A stretch of 64,000 nt of DNA from Pseudomonas viridiflava (GCF_001642795.1 NZ_LKEH01000027.1:292325-356324), one strand, 5' to 3'. Counted from the stretch's first letter, positions 52,568-62,304 are shown. Notes: generated from the letters alone by a model not told the origin. A program made the numbers and translations.

Positions 52568-53356
52568 ATGACCGCACTTCCTTCTGTTCTCATCACTGGC
52601 GCATCCACCGGCATCGGCGCTGTGTACGCCGATCGTTTCGCAGGCCGCGGTCACGATCTGGTGCTGGTCGCCCGTGACAAGGCGCGCATGGACATTCTCG
52701 CGGCCCGTCTGCGTGAAGAACACGGCGTCGCCGTCGATGTGCTGCAGGCTGACCTGACCCGCAACGACGACGTGGCCGCCGTCGAGACACGTCTGCGCGA
52801 TGACGCCCGCATCGGCGTGCTCATCAATAACGCTGGTGTTGCCCAAAGCGGTGGCTTTCTGGATCAGACGTCCGCCAGCATCGATCAACTGGTCACCCTC
52901 AACATCACGGCACTGACCCGGCTGGCCAACGCCATCGCGCCACGGCTGGTGCAGGCGGGAGAGGGCGCTATCGTCAACATCGCCTCCGTCGTCGGTCTTG
53001 CACCGGAGTTCGGCATGTCGATCTATGGCGCGACCAAGGCGTTCGTTGTGTTCCTGTCCCAGGGCATGAGCCTGGAACTGGCGGAGAAGGGTGTCTACGT
53101 GCAGGCCGTGCTGCCCGCCGCCACCCGTACCGAGATCTGGGAGCGCGCCGGTATCGACATCAACACGCTGCCGGACATCATGGAAGTGCACGACCTAGTG
53201 GATGCGGCGCTGGTCGGCTTTGACCGCCGTGAACCGATCACCATCCCGCCGCTGCGTGACGATGCCCGCTGGGATGCACTGCAGACTGCGCGTCAGGCTC
53301 TGCTCGGCGAAATTCGCCAGGCCGAGGTCGCGCAGCGTTATCAGACCGCTTCCTGA
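52568..53356 (+). CDS. Short-chain dehydrogenase/reductase
   Basis: A 262-aa SDR with TGASTGIGAVYADRFAGRG (cofactor), NNAGVAQSG, the catalytic S in IASVVG and YGATK. It resembles the oxidoreductases controlled by TetR regulators in detoxification. AAGAGAG is about 11 bases upstream of the ATG. The substrate is unknown. The two following genes on the same strand may form an operon with it. Confidence 0.88.
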   Translation: MTALPSVLITGASTGIGAVYADRFAGRGHDLVLVARDKARMDILAARLREEHGVAVDVLQADLTRNDDVAAVETRLRDDARIGVLINNAGVAQSGGFLDQTSASIDQLVTLNITALTRLANAIAPRLVQAGEGAIVNIASVVGLAPEFGMSIYGATKAFVVFLSQGMSLELAEKGVYVQAVLPAATRTEIWERAGIDINTLPDIMEVHDLVDAALVGFDRREPITIPPLRDDARWDALQTARQALLGEIRQAEVAQRYQTAS

Positions 53357-53418
53357 TGCCTTGCGCCGGGAAGACCGCGCATTCCATTTGCCAGTCATCA
53401 CCACATGAGTAAACAGCC

Positions 53419-53802
53419 ATGAAGTTTCGTCATCTCGCTGCCATGAGCGCCATTGTGTTCTGGGCGCTTGCCGTTGCCTGGATGTTGATGCCTGCGCAGA
53501 TGCTGGCGAATTGGGGAGTCGGTTTTTCCAGCGAGGCCGGGCTGGTGAGCCGTCGTGCAGCCGCTTTGTACCTGGGCCTGGGCGTGATGCTCTTTCTGGC
53601 CAGAAACGCTGCGCCTTCTGTGGCCCGTTCGGCGTTGGTCACAGGTTTTGTCACGGCCTGCCTGACCCTCGCCGCACTTGGTGTATTCGAACTGCTATCG
53701 GGGTATGCGAATCCGGGAATTCTGGCGGCGGTGGCGATCGAAGTGCTGTTTTCGATGGGCTTCCTGTTCGTCCAGCGCCGTGAAAGACACCTCGCGCAAT
53801 AA
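53419..53802 (+). CDS. Small membrane protein (four TM segments)
   Basis: A 127-aa integral membrane protein with four hydrophobic helices: HLAAMSAIVFWALAVAWML, AAALYLGLGVMLFLARN, VTGFVTACLTLAALGVF and ILAAVAIEVLFSMGFLFV. It ends in a basic, cytoplasmic tail (QRRERHLAQ). It lies between the SDR and quinone-reductase-like genes and is probably cotranscribed. Function unknown. Confidence 0.75.
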   Translation: MKFRHLAAMSAIVFWALAVAWMLMPAQMLANWGVGFSSEAGLVSRRAAALYLGLGVMLFLARNAAPSVARSALVTGFVTACLTLAALGVFELLSGYANPGILAAVAIEVLFSMGFLFVQRRERHLAQ

Positions 53803-53841
53803 GCAGCCGAGCCATTTGTATTCAAAGAGAATTGAACACCC

Positions 53842-54843
53842 ATGAAAGCATTCATCATCGACCGGTATGGAAAGAAGGAAGTCGGTCGGATTGGCGAGAG
53901 GCCTGATCCTGTCATCGGACCAAAAGACGTGTTGATCCAGGTTCATGCGGCCGGTGTGAACATGCTGGACGTCAAGATCCGCAACGGCGAATTCAAACCG
54001 ATCCTGCCTTACAAACTGCCCTTGGTGCTGGGCAACGATGTGGCGGGCATCGTGGTGGCCGTCGGGCCGGACGTCAAAGGTTTCAAGCCTGGCGATGAGG
54101 TGTATGCGCGGCCCGAGGAGGAACGCATGGGCAGTTTTGCGGAGTTGATCTGCCTGCGCGAAGATTCCATCGCGCTCAAACCTGCGCACCTCACCATGGT
54201 GCAGGCGGCATCCGTTCCATTGGTGGCGCTGACCGCCTGGCAAGTGCTGGTGAAAACCGCAAGGGTGCAGGCAGGCCAGCGGGTATTGATACACGCAGGT
54301 TCCGGCGGCGTCGGCACCATTGCCATCCAGCTCGCGAAACACCTGGGCGCCTTCGTTGCGACCACGACCAGCACTGCCAATGTCGAGTGGGTCAAGGCGT
54401 TGGGCGCTGACGTGGTGATCGACTACAAGACTCAGAACTTCGAAAGCTTGCTGCAGGGCTATGACGTGGTGCTGAACAGTTTGGGAACCGACGAACTGGA
54501 AAAATCGCTCAGAGTGCTCAAGCCGGGCGGTCATCTGATTTCTATTTCCGGTCCGCCCACACCGCAATTTGCTGAAGAGCAGAAACTGAACGGGGTGTTG
54601 AAGCAGGTGATGCGCCTGTTGAGTTATGGCATCCGCAGAAAGGCCCGCAAACACGGTGTTGCCTACAGCTTCGTGTTCATGCGCGCGAGCGGCGCCCAGC
54701 TCAAGGAAATTACCCGATTGATCGAGGCGGGGATCATCAAGCCGATTCTGGACCGTACCTTTGCGTTCCAGCAGACCGCCGAGGCGCTGGCGTATGTCGA
54801 GCAGGGAAGGGCCAAGGGCAAGGTCGTGGTGCAGCTAAGGTGA
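53842..54843 (+). CDS. NADP-dependent quinone-reductase-like oxidoreductase
   Basis: A 333-aa zinc-free medium-chain reductase. It has VHAAGVNMLDVKIRNG, PLVLGNDVAGIV, VLIHAGSGGVGTIAIQLAKHLGA (NADPH motif) and a C-terminal GKVVVQLR. It probably reduces quinones or enones with NADPH. The TetR/SDR neighbourhood suggests a response to reactive carbonyls. A bidirectional terminator follows. Confidence 0.88.
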   Translation: MKAFIIDRYGKKEVGRIGERPDPVIGPKDVLIQVHAAGVNMLDVKIRNGEFKPILPYKLPLVLGNDVAGIVVAVGPDVKGFKPGDEVYARPEEERMGSFAELICLREDSIALKPAHLTMVQAASVPLVALTAWQVLVKTARVQAGQRVLIHAGSGGVGTIAIQLAKHLGAFVATTTSTANVEWVKALGADVVIDYKTQNFESLLQGYDVVLNSLGTDELEKSLRVLKPGGHLISISGPPTPQFAEEQKLNGVLKQVMRLLSYGIRRKARKHGVAYSFVFMRASGAQLKEITRLIEAGIIKPILDRTFAFQQTAEALAYVEQGRAKGKVVVQLR

Positions 54844-54845
54844 TC

Positions 54846-54866
54846 AGGCCCCGGAGGACGGGGCCT
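54846..54866. terminator. Bidirectional terminator
   Basis: AGGCCCCG pairs with CGGGGCCT around GAGGA between convergent genes. The T tracts are short on both sides (CCTT and CCTGA), so it may be modest. Confidence 0.65.
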
Positions 54867-54883
54867 TCAGATTTGCCTGTCTC

Positions 54884-56158
54884 TCAATAGCGCGGCTTCA
54901 CAGCCTTCCATTCCGGTTTGTATTTCCGCATCTGCTTCACGTCGTCGCGCTGGCGGATGCCGCAGCTCAGGTACTGGTCGTTGAGCTTGCCGAGCTGGTC
55001 ATAATCCAGTTCCAGCCCTAAGCCTGGTTCGCGAGTGAGTTTTACGCAACCGTCGACGATGGGCAGCTTGCCGCCCTTGATGACTTCCTCGTCCGACTCC
55101 TGCCATGGGTAATGCGTATCGCAGGCGTAGTCGAGGTTAGGCACGGACGCAGCGACATGGGTCATGGCCATGAGGCTGATGCCCAGATGCGAGTTGGAGT
55201 GCATCGATACACCCAGCCCGAACGTGTCGCACATTTTCGCCAGTGCCTGTGTGTCGCGCAGTCCGCCCCAGTAGTGATGGTCGGCCAGCACGATCTGCAC
55301 GCTGTTCAACGCAACGCTGCGGCGGAATTCGTCGAAGTCGGTGACCACCATGTTGGTCGCCAGCGGCAGGCCGGTGCGTTTGTGCAACTCGGACATGCCG
55401 TCCAGGCCCGGCGTCGGATCTTCGTAGTACTGCAGGTCGTCGCCCAGCAGTTCGGCCATGCGGATCGAGGTTTCCAGCGACCAGTTGCCGTTGGGGTCGA
55501 TGCGCAACGGATAGCCGGGGAAGGCTTTCTTCAGGGCCTTGATGCAGGACACTTCGTGCGCCGGGTCCAGCGCGCCCGCCTTGAGCTTGATGCTCTTGAA
55601 ACCGTAAGCCTCGATCATGCGCCGCGCCTGAGCGACGATCTGTTCTTCGCTCAGCGCTTCGCCCCAGCTGTCCGGTGCGTAAGGCGAATCGGCGTGCTGC
55701 GCGTACTTGAAGAACAGGTACGCACTGAACGGCACCTGGTCACGAACCGCGCCACCGAGCAGATCCACCAGCGGTACATTGATCGAACGCGCCTGCAGGT
55801 CAAGAAACGCCACTTCGAACGCTGAATAGGCGTTGCTCACGGCTTTGCTGGCGTGGGAGCCGGGCGCCAGTTCAGCACCCGCCAGACTGGCCGGTTTGTG
55901 GGCCGCCACAGTTGCCTGAACGATGCTGCGCAACTGGCTGAGGTTGAACGGGTCGAGGCCGATCAACTGATTCTGCACCTGCTGCTGAATCGCCAGTGCC
56001 GGGGCATCGCCATAGCTTTCACCCAGACCGATGTAACCATTGTCGCTTTCGATTTCGATGATCGAGCGCAGGGCAAAGGGTTCGTGTATGCCGCTGGCAT
56101 TGAGCAGAGGTGGATCGCGAAAGGCGATGGGAGTGACGGTGACACGAATGATTTTCAA
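54884..56158 (-). CDS. Enolase-superfamily dehydratase, glucarate-dehydratase-like
   Basis: A 424-aa protein of the mandelate racemase/muconate-lactonising group. It has FKSIKLKAGAL (K-x-K), metal ligands in RIDPNGNW, YYEDPTPG and VVTDFDEF, and the HSNSHLGISLMAMTHVAA motif that marks glucarate dehydratases. It would dehydrate a hexarate to the 5-keto-4-deoxy acid. The start is a TTG (after GGGAGA), the only well-placed codon. It is cotranscribed with the MFS gene upstream. Glucarate and galactarate cannot be distinguished. Confidence 0.87.
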   Translation of the reverse strand: MKIIRVTVTPIAFRDPPLLNASGIHEPFALRSIIEIESDNGYIGLGESYGDAPALAIQQQVQNQLIGLDPFNLSQLRSIVQATVAAHKPASLAGAELAPGSHASKAVSNAYSAFEVAFLDLQARSINVPLVDLLGGAVRDQVPFSAYLFFKYAQHADSPYAPDSWGEALSEEQIVAQARRMIEAYGFKSIKLKAGALDPAHEVSCIKALKKAFPGYPLRIDPNGNWSLETSIRMAELLGDDLQYYEDPTPGLDGMSELHKRTGLPLATNMVVTDFDEFRRSVALNSVQIVLADHHYWGGLRDTQALAKMCDTFGLGVSMHSNSHLGISLMAMTHVAASVPNLDYACDTHYPWQESDEEVIKGGKLPIVDGCVKLTREPGLGLELDYDQLGKLNDQYLSCGIRQRDDVKQMRKYKPEWKAVKPRY

Positions 56159-56177
56159 AGGACTGTCTCCCGGTTGA

Positions 56178-57572
56178 TCAGGGTTTGATGCTGGAGTGGG
56201 TGCCGAGCGGGGCGGTCGCCTGCGAGGTCGCCGCCTCAGCCCTGGACGGGCGGCGCGCATCACCTCGCGGGGTGGTGCGGGCGAAGAAGATCACGATGGC
56301 CGCCAGCAGCGAGGTGGCCGCAAGCCCGTACAGACCGCCTTGAATGGAACCGGTGGTCTGCTCCAGAAAACCGAACGCGGTAGGGGCAACGAAGCCGCCC
56401 AGGTTGCCGATGGAGTTGATCAGTGCAATGACTGCGGCGGCGATGCGGGCATCCAGATAACCCTGTGGAATCGGCCAGAACAGCGCCGACGCAGCCTTGA
56501 AGCCAATCGCGGCAAAGCAGATGGCGACGAAGGCAAAGACCGGCCCGCCGGTGGTGGACATGAACATGCCGAATGCAGCGATCACCAGCGTCACGGCGAC
56601 CCACGCCTGCTGATGCTTGAAGCGCGCAGCCAGAGCAGCGAAACCGTACATGGCGACAATCGAGATGAGCCACGGCACCGAGTTGAACAGCCCGACCTCG
56701 AAGTCGCTCAGGCTGCCCATTTTGCGAATCATGCTCGGCAGCCAGAACGTGGCGCCGTAGATAGTCAGGGCAACCGAGAAGTAGATGAAGCAGAACAGGA
56801 TGATCTGCCGATCCGCCAGCAGCTTGAACACTGAAGGGCGGACGGTTTGCGTGGCTTCCCGAGCGCGCTGCTCCTCGGCGATGGCGTTGACCAGCGTGGT
56901 CTTTTCTTCCTCGGTCAGCCATTTGGCTTCATGAGGGTGCGACTGCAGCCAGAACCAGACGAACCCGCACAGCACAATCGAGGCGAAACCTTCGATCAGA
57001 AACATCCACTGCCAGCCATGCAGACTCAGGCCGCTGATGCCCAGCAACGCGCCGGACAGCGGCCCGGAAATTACCGAGGCGATGGCCGAACCGCTCAGAA
57101 ACAACGCCATGGCCTTGCCACGGTCACTGGCAGGCAGCCATTGGGTGAAGTAATAGATGATCCCGGGAAAGAAACCAGCCTCGGCGGCACCAAGCACGAA
57201 ACGCAGCACGTAGAAGCTGGTTTCGCCCTGAACGAAGGCCATGGCCATGGCGGCCGCACCCCAGGTGAACATGATGCGGGTCAGCCAGGCGCGAGCGCCG
57301 TAGCGTTGCAGCAGCATGTTGGAAGGCACTTCAAACAGCGCATAGCCGACAAAGAACAGACCGGCGCCCAGCCCGTAGGCCGCTGCGCCGATGCCCAGAT
57401 CGGTTTCCAGATGGCTGCGCACAAAGCCGATGTTGACGCGGTCGATGTAATTGACGATGAACATCACCACGAACAGCGGCAGCACGTGGCGCTTCACCTT
57501 GCTGGCCGCACGAGCAAGCACCGTGGGGTCCGAAGCATGAGGGACGGTATTCAAGAGGCAACTCCCATTCAT
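56178..57572 (-). CDS. MFS transporter, hexarate (GudP/ExuT)-type
   Basis: A 464-aa ACS-family transporter with 12 hydrophobic segments: NYIDRVNIGFVRSHLETDLG (motif for anion:cation symporters), GLFFVGYALFEVPSNMLLQRYGAR and the ERAAGWFFP-like GAAEAGFFPGIIYYFTQW. It probably takes up D-glucarate or a related sugar acid for the dehydratase 19 bases downstream. The start at 57572 has only a weak site. It is divergent from LysR. Confidence 0.88.
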   Translation of the reverse strand: MNGSCLLNTVPHASDPTVLARAASKVKRHVLPLFVVMFIVNYIDRVNIGFVRSHLETDLGIGAAAYGLGAGLFFVGYALFEVPSNMLLQRYGARAWLTRIMFTWGAAAMAMAFVQGETSFYVLRFVLGAAEAGFFPGIIYYFTQWLPASDRGKAMALFLSGSAIASVISGPLSGALLGISGLSLHGWQWMFLIEGFASIVLCGFVWFWLQSHPHEAKWLTEEEKTTLVNAIAEEQRAREATQTVRPSVFKLLADRQIILFCFIYFSVALTIYGATFWLPSMIRKMGSLSDFEVGLFNSVPWLISIVAMYGFAALAARFKHQQAWVAVTLVIAAFGMFMSTTGGPVFAFVAICFAAIGFKAASALFWPIPQGYLDARIAAAVIALINSIGNLGGFVAPTAFGFLEQTTGSIQGGLYGLAATSLLAAIVIFFARTTPRGDARRPSRAEAATSQATAPLGTHSSIKP

Positions 57573-57660
57573 TGTTTTTTTGGGGATGAGCCGATCATGG
57601 ACGCTGGGATTATTCCCGTCTAATCTAGATATTGATTTGATTGATACCTGGAATGAATCA

Positions 57661-58563
57661 ATGTTCGAGCTGGCCCAACTGCGCTGTTTCACCACCGTCG
57701 CCACGGAATTGAATTTTCGAAGAGCGGCCGAGCGACTGAACATGACTCAGCCGCCGCTGAGCCGACAGATCCAGTTGCTGGAGCACAATCTGGGCGTGGA
57801 GTTGTTCACGCGCAGCACCCGCAGCGTGGCCCTGACTGCCGCAGGGCGGGCATTTTTCATTGAGGCGCAGACACTGCTGGAGCGCGCCCAGCAGGCGGCC
57901 ATTTCGGCACGACGCTTTGCTGAAGGTGATATCGGCTCGGTGACGATCAGCTTCGTGGGCAGCGCGGTGTACGAATTCCTGCCCAAGGTGATCGCCGAGG
58001 CGCGTCTCAACCAGCCTCAGGTCAAGATATCCCTCACCGAGATGAACACCTACCAGCAGCACGAAGCGCTCAGGGCGCGGCGCATTGATCTGGGCATTGT
58101 GCGGGCTCCGTTGTTTCAGCCGGGCTACGAGACCGAGTGTCTGGTGCGCGAGCCATTCGTACTCGCGGTGCCGGGCAACCACCCTCTGGCTCGGGCTTCG
58201 ACGGTCGCGGTTGAAGATTTGGACGGTGCCCCATTCCTCATGTACTCACACTCGGCCTATCCGCCCTTCAACGAGCTGCTGACCGGCATGTTCCGTTCGG
58301 CCCGTGTTGCTCCGGATTATGTGCAGTGGCTCGGCTCGTCGCTGACGATTCTGGCGCTGGTGAACGCCGGTATGGGCCTGGCGCTGGTGCCGCGCTGCGC
58401 GACCAATGTGGTGTTCAAAGACGTGGTGTTTCGCGAGATCGACCTGGGCGAGGGCGTGCAGAGCGAACTGCATCTGGTCTGGCGGACCGACAATGACAAT
58501 CCGGCGTGCATGATGCTGCTTGAGGCCATTCGGGCAGCGGTGAAAGTCGATATGAATATTTGA
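57661..58563 (+). CDS. LysR-type regulator of the sugar-acid genes
   Basis: A 300-aa regulator: FELAQLRCFTTVATELNFRRAAERLNMTQPPLSRQIQ (HTH), then a full effector domain. It resembles regulators in the BenM/CatR class. It is divergent from the MFS-dehydratase pair, with the palindrome ATCTAGAT (57624-57631) in the 88-base gap as a possible operator. It probably activates them in the presence of the sugar acid. Confidence 0.9.
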   Translation: MFELAQLRCFTTVATELNFRRAAERLNMTQPPLSRQIQLLEHNLGVELFTRSTRSVALTAAGRAFFIEAQTLLERAQQAAISARRFAEGDIGSVTISFVGSAVYEFLPKVIAEARLNQPQVKISLTEMNTYQQHEALRARRIDLGIVRAPLFQPGYETECLVREPFVLAVPGNHPLARASTVAVEDLDGAPFLMYSHSAYPPFNELLTGMFRSARVAPDYVQWLGSSLTILALVNAGMGLALVPRCATNVVFKDVVFREIDLGEGVQSELHLVWRTDNDNPACMMLLEAIRAAVKVDMNI

Positions 58564-58713
58564 AGTATTTATGCAGAAGACGCCCGCAGTTCATGGCCGT
58601 CTACTATCATTCGTTCAATCGATAGTCACCATCAAGAAAGGCAAGTTCTGTTTTTTCGGCAAAGGAGGAGGATGGCGTCATAGCCACTTGCTCCGTACAG
58701 AAGGAAACGAACG

Positions 58714-59397
58714 ATGAACATTTTCAACCTGCTGACTTTTGTCGCTGTCTTGATCAGTGCGCCTCTGGCCACGTCGTCCGTTTCCGCTGCCACTGCTCTC
58801 GATAACGCCCAGGCTTGCCACTTCCAGCCGGTAGCGGACAGCCCTGCCAGCCTTCAGCATTCGCAGTCGGTCGGCGTGCTGTACAGCGAAAACACCGTCA
58901 GTAATCTCGAGTACCTGAACAACTATCATGCCGTTGCCCAGCGCTCTGCGCGAAACCCTGCGCTGGATTCGCGCATTCGTGACGCGTTCATCAACAGTTC
59001 CGATCCTAAGCTGGCCATCGACTGGCTCACCGGTTCGCTGAAGAAAGAGTTCGCCTCGGTGACCGTCTACGACAACCTGGACGCAGTGATGCAGGCGCGG
59101 CCTGACGTGGTGGTGATGCTCGACACTTACAACCAGTTGGTGAGCAAGCGCAACAATCAGGTGGAAGCGCGTTATCTGGCGCGCTTCTACGACGCCAACC
59201 TGCAGTACATCGGCAAGGCAGAAGGCGCAACCGGCCAGGCAATGCCTTCAGTCTGGGTCAAGGGCAAGGCCGCTCCTGAAATCGCCGCGCAGATCGACCA
59301 GCAGCGCGAACTGCAGGTCACTGCCCTGAAACAGTTCGATGCCTCGCTCAAGGCGCTGGTCCTGCAGGCTGAGCGGGATCAGGTGGCTGCAAACTGA
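58714..59397 (+). CDS. Exported hypothetical protein (227 aa)
   Basis: It has a signal peptide (NLLTFVAVLISAPLATSSVSA) and a mature part with YLNNYHAVAQRSARNP, a charged KKEFASVTVYDNLDAVMQARPDVVVMLDTYN segment, and a C-terminal coiled helix. It probably lies in the periplasm or is loosely tethered to the outer membrane. GAAGGAAACG precedes the ATG, and a terminator lies after the stop. Function unknown. Confidence 0.7.
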   Translation: MNIFNLLTFVAVLISAPLATSSVSAATALDNAQACHFQPVADSPASLQHSQSVGVLYSENTVSNLEYLNNYHAVAQRSARNPALDSRIRDAFINSSDPKLAIDWLTGSLKKEFASVTVYDNLDAVMQARPDVVVMLDTYNQLVSKRNNQVEARYLARFYDANLQYIGKAEGATGQAMPSVWVKGKAAPEIAAQIDQQRELQVTALKQFDASLKALVLQAERDQVAAN

Positions 59398-59412
59398 TCA
59401 CCGCCCGGTCAC

Positions 59413-61176
59413 TCATCTCACGCGATCAAGGCTCTGCACCGAAAGGTCCAGAGCCTTTTGCATATCGAGCCGCGCCGAGCGACCCACGTCCTTGTCATGC
59501 AGCTTGAATTCCCGCTCCGACGGCAGGATGGGTGCAGTCAGGTCGTCGGCGCCCACCGGTTCGAAGTCATAGTTGCTGCCGATGGTCATGGCACTGCGAC
59601 GCAGCAGCATGCGGATCTGTTCGGGCGTGAGCCTGGGGTTGATCGACAGCATGGCAGCCACCATGCCCGTGACCATGGGCGTGGCGTAGGACGTGCCGCA
59701 GTGCACCGCACCCTGTTCGCCAGCCTTGGCCGTTGACGCACGGGTGCAGGCGGACGCCATGATGTCGACGCGCATATCGACGTTGGAGGATTCGCGCTTC
59801 TCGACATAGGCCGGGTCATCCACGGCCACGTCATCGCGCTCGGAGCGCTGATGGCCGCCGACCACCAGCAACTGATCGGTAATAAATGAGGAGGGCAGGC
59901 GGTATTCGTCGGTGCTCGAGAACGACGAGCCGTTGCCTGCCGAGTTCACCACCAGCACATCCGGGTGTTTCTCGCGCAACCAGAGAAAGAACTCCTCCAG
60001 CAGTTCTTCATAGCCGGACATGGCGAGTCCTGAGCGAATCAGCGAATCGACATCATCGCCCTGGATATTCTTCGCTCCGATCCGATGGATGCCCCAGCTC
60101 CAGTTCAACACCCTGACGCCGTCTTCGACCAGATTGACCGAGGCCGCCACGTTGGCGGTGATGCCTGCGTCGGAGTTGCGCTCCACTATGACGTCGAAGC
60201 CCTGACTCGCGCCGTCCAGCGATTTAAGAAAGCCGGTGTTGCCACCCTCGGCGGTATTGGCCGCCAGAATGCCGGTCACCGTAGTCCCATGCCCCTCAGG
60301 CTTGCGGGCGTCACGGGCAAACACGCAAGTGCGTGGTGCGCCGCTGTGGCAGTCGCCTCGGTAATCGGCAAAGTCCGGCGTGTCGAAATCCACGTTGCGC
60401 TCGATGATGCCGACGCGAATCGGTACAGGCTTGATGGGCGATGCCTTGCCCGGAATCCGGCGCTGGTAGTAATTCACGGCGTCCATGAAGCGGTTGGCGG
60501 TCCATTGTTCGCGCGTCGGTTTTTCCTGCTTGCCGTCCGAAGGCGGTGCTTCACCTTCTGCGGCCTCGGCCTGGGACTCTTCTATGACGACGGCGTCGAC
60601 ACTGACCTCGCTGCCCATGCGCAGCACCATGGCGTCGCGCTCCACGAGATTCTTTGTCGGCAGGCGTAGTTGCCAGGTGTTGAGCGGTGCAATCGAGCCG
60701 ACAACAGTTGCGCCAAATTTCTGCGCAATTCTCTGCGCTTCTTCATGACCGTCGAACCGTTCTTCGATGATCAGGCTGATCAGGTTTACATAGGTGGTCA
60801 GCCCATCCATGTTTTTTGCGACTTCATCCGGCGTAGCGGCCAGGACGTGACTGCCTGCCATGCTCAGCCAGACCGCATTGCTGTTGTTGCCGGCCTGTTG
60901 CAGCCACAGCGGGCCGCTCTGCCAGTCGGCGTATTTCAACTGCACCCGCAGACGGTCGCCGTCGCGCTGGATGGCTGCGTCTGGAAGGGTTTTGCCGCTC
61001 AGCTTGATTTCTATCGGGGCTGAGCCCATGCCTTCGGCGCTGAGGCAGAACGTCTGCTGTTGGCGGTCGAGCAGGTCGTCACAGCGTTGCAGGCGCTCGA
61101 TGCGCAGTGTGTCGTTGGCAGACGCGAGTGATGAGCAGGTCAGGGTGGCAGCGACAAGCAGGGTACGGCTGAACAT
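59413..61176 (-). CDS. S8 (subtilase) family serine peptidase with altered catalytic Asp
   Basis: A 587-aa protein with a signal peptide (LLVAATLTCSSLASA) and a pro-like N-terminal domain. The His is H296 (EGHGTTVTG), Ser is S496 (GTSYATPM), and the oxyanion Asn is in VVNSAGNGSS. The usual D-T/S-G segment reads GIIERNVDFD, so the catalytic Asp is replaced by Glu (E259) and Gly by Asn. The peptidase could be weak or serve as a binding protein, or a nearby Asp (D263) takes over. The start at 61176 follows CCAGGA. A long linker separates the N-terminal part from the peptidase domain. Confidence 0.85.
   Translation of the reverse strand: MFSRTLLVAATLTCSSLASANDTLRIERLQRCDDLLDRQQQTFCLSAEGMGSAPIEIKLSGKTLPDAAIQRDGDRLRVQLKYADWQSGPLWLQQAGNNSNAVWLSMAGSHVLAATPDEVAKNMDGLTTYVNLISLIIEERFDGHEEAQRIAQKFGATVVGSIAPLNTWQLRLPTKNLVERDAMVLRMGSEVSVDAVVIEESQAEAAEGEAPPSDGKQEKPTREQWTANRFMDAVNYYQRRIPGKASPIKPVPIRVGIIERNVDFDTPDFADYRGDCHSGAPRTCVFARDARKPEGHGTTVTGILAANTAEGGNTGFLKSLDGASQGFDVIVERNSDAGITANVAASVNLVEDGVRVLNWSWGIHRIGAKNIQGDDVDSLIRSGLAMSGYEELLEEFFLWLREKHPDVLVVNSAGNGSSFSSTDEYRLPSSFITDQLLVVGGHQRSERDDVAVDDPAYVEKRESSNVDMRVDIMASACTRASTAKAGEQGAVHCGTSYATPMVTGMVAAMLSINPRLTPEQIRMLLRRSAMTIGSNYDFEPVGADDLTAPILPSEREFKLHDKDVGRSARLDMQKALDLSVQSLDRVR
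59428..59461 (+). terminator. Terminator of the exported-protein gene
   Basis: AAGGCTCTG pairs with CAGAGCCTT and is followed by TTTTG. It lies within the 3' end of the convergent subtilase gene. Confidence 0.65.
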
Positions 61177-61299
61177 GCGGATGTCCTGGGCAGGGCGTGA
61201 AGTAGCCTTCTGACTGCCGGGCGTCGCACATGGTTCAGGGCTGCCAGGAGCCATCTGTGTTGCCGTGCCCGCGCGAAATGCCTGGGCACGGCAACGCTG

Positions 61300-62304
61300 T
61301 CAGTTCAGCGGGCAGTTGATCACTTGCGCAAAATTGTTGGCGAAAGCGGTTTGCGACACGCCCGTCACGAACGAGACGGGCCTTGAGCCGTCTTTCTTGA
61401 CGACAACCTGTCCGCAGTGGTTGTCGTGTTCGGAACTGATGGTGTTGACCGCCAAGTACTCGGCATTGGTTTTGGTGGCGCTAATACCACCCGCCATCAG
61501 TAGCGTCGCCAACGGGTCGAAAATAGGCACTGGCAGATTGCCTTCGGCGTGAGTGCCGGACTTGACCTCAAGCACCTTGCGCACCAGGGTCGCCACAGGA
61601 TCGGTCGCGGTGATCCGCGTCGAGTAGGTCGGGTCGAGTATTACCTGATTGCACGCGTCCAGCGGCACCAGCGTCAGGGGCAGCGTCGAGCCGAATACGC
61701 TGTTGGCCGCCACGGCATCCACAAATACATTCCACTCTGCATAATAGTTGCTGCTATAAGCAGGACCCTGATCCCAGGCAGGCTGTGCGTTGTTCAAACC
61801 GGCGACGTTACCGTCGACATAAACGGCACCCGCCATTGCATAAATGCTGTCGAGATTGGCAAAGTCGCTCGGGTGTGTGCTCAAAGACAACATCTTTGCA
61901 ATGTTGGTAAAACCGCCCAGCGAAAGAAGGGTGATGGGGACAGTGCTGTTCTTGATTGTTTCAAACAGAAACGTCCAGGCGGGCGTATCCGAGAGCGCAG
62001 GAAGTTGTGCAGGGTTCAATGTCCCCAAAAGCCCCATGACATCGTTCATGTCATTCTTGAAGTCCTGGGGAAAGCGGTAGTCATGCTCCAGTGGTGTGTC
62101 CGTGCCACGGGCAACGACGGTATCAAGCCGGTTGCCGATCCCCAGCAAATGCCGCGCGATGATAACGCCCCAGCCCAGATCCGTTTCGCCACAGCCGGTG
62201 ACCGTAATGCCGACGATGTCGATATCCGGGCGCTTCATCAGATACGCAATGGACAGCACATCGTCCCAGCCCATATCCGTGTCGATAATAACTTTCCTGT
62301 TCAT
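61300..62304 (-). CDS. Nucleoside-hydrolase-family protein (atypical)
   Basis: A 334-aa member of the inosine/uridine-preferring nucleoside hydrolase fold. The N-terminal calcium motif is DTDMGWDD (D8-D15; usually DTDPGxDD), and TLLSLGGFTNIAKML is conserved. The usual catalytic HDP near the end reads FDPLATLL (His to Phe), so the leaving-group acid is missing and activity may differ. It has no signal peptide. HopQ1-type effectors share this fold but have a long N-terminal extension, absent here. Substrate unknown. Confidence 0.83.
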   Translation of the reverse strand: MNRKVIIDTDMGWDDVLSIAYLMKRPDIDIVGITVTGCGETDLGWGVIIARHLLGIGNRLDTVVARGTDTPLEHDYRFPQDFKNDMNDVMGLLGTLNPAQLPALSDTPAWTFLFETIKNSTVPITLLSLGGFTNIAKMLSLSTHPSDFANLDSIYAMAGAVYVDGNVAGLNNAQPAWDQGPAYSSNYYAEWNVFVDAVAANSVFGSTLPLTLVPLDACNQVILDPTYSTRITATDPVATLVRKVLEVKSGTHAEGNLPVPIFDPLATLLMAGGISATKTNAEYLAVNTISSEHDNHCGQVVVKKDGSRPVSFVTGVSQTAFANNFAQVINCPLN

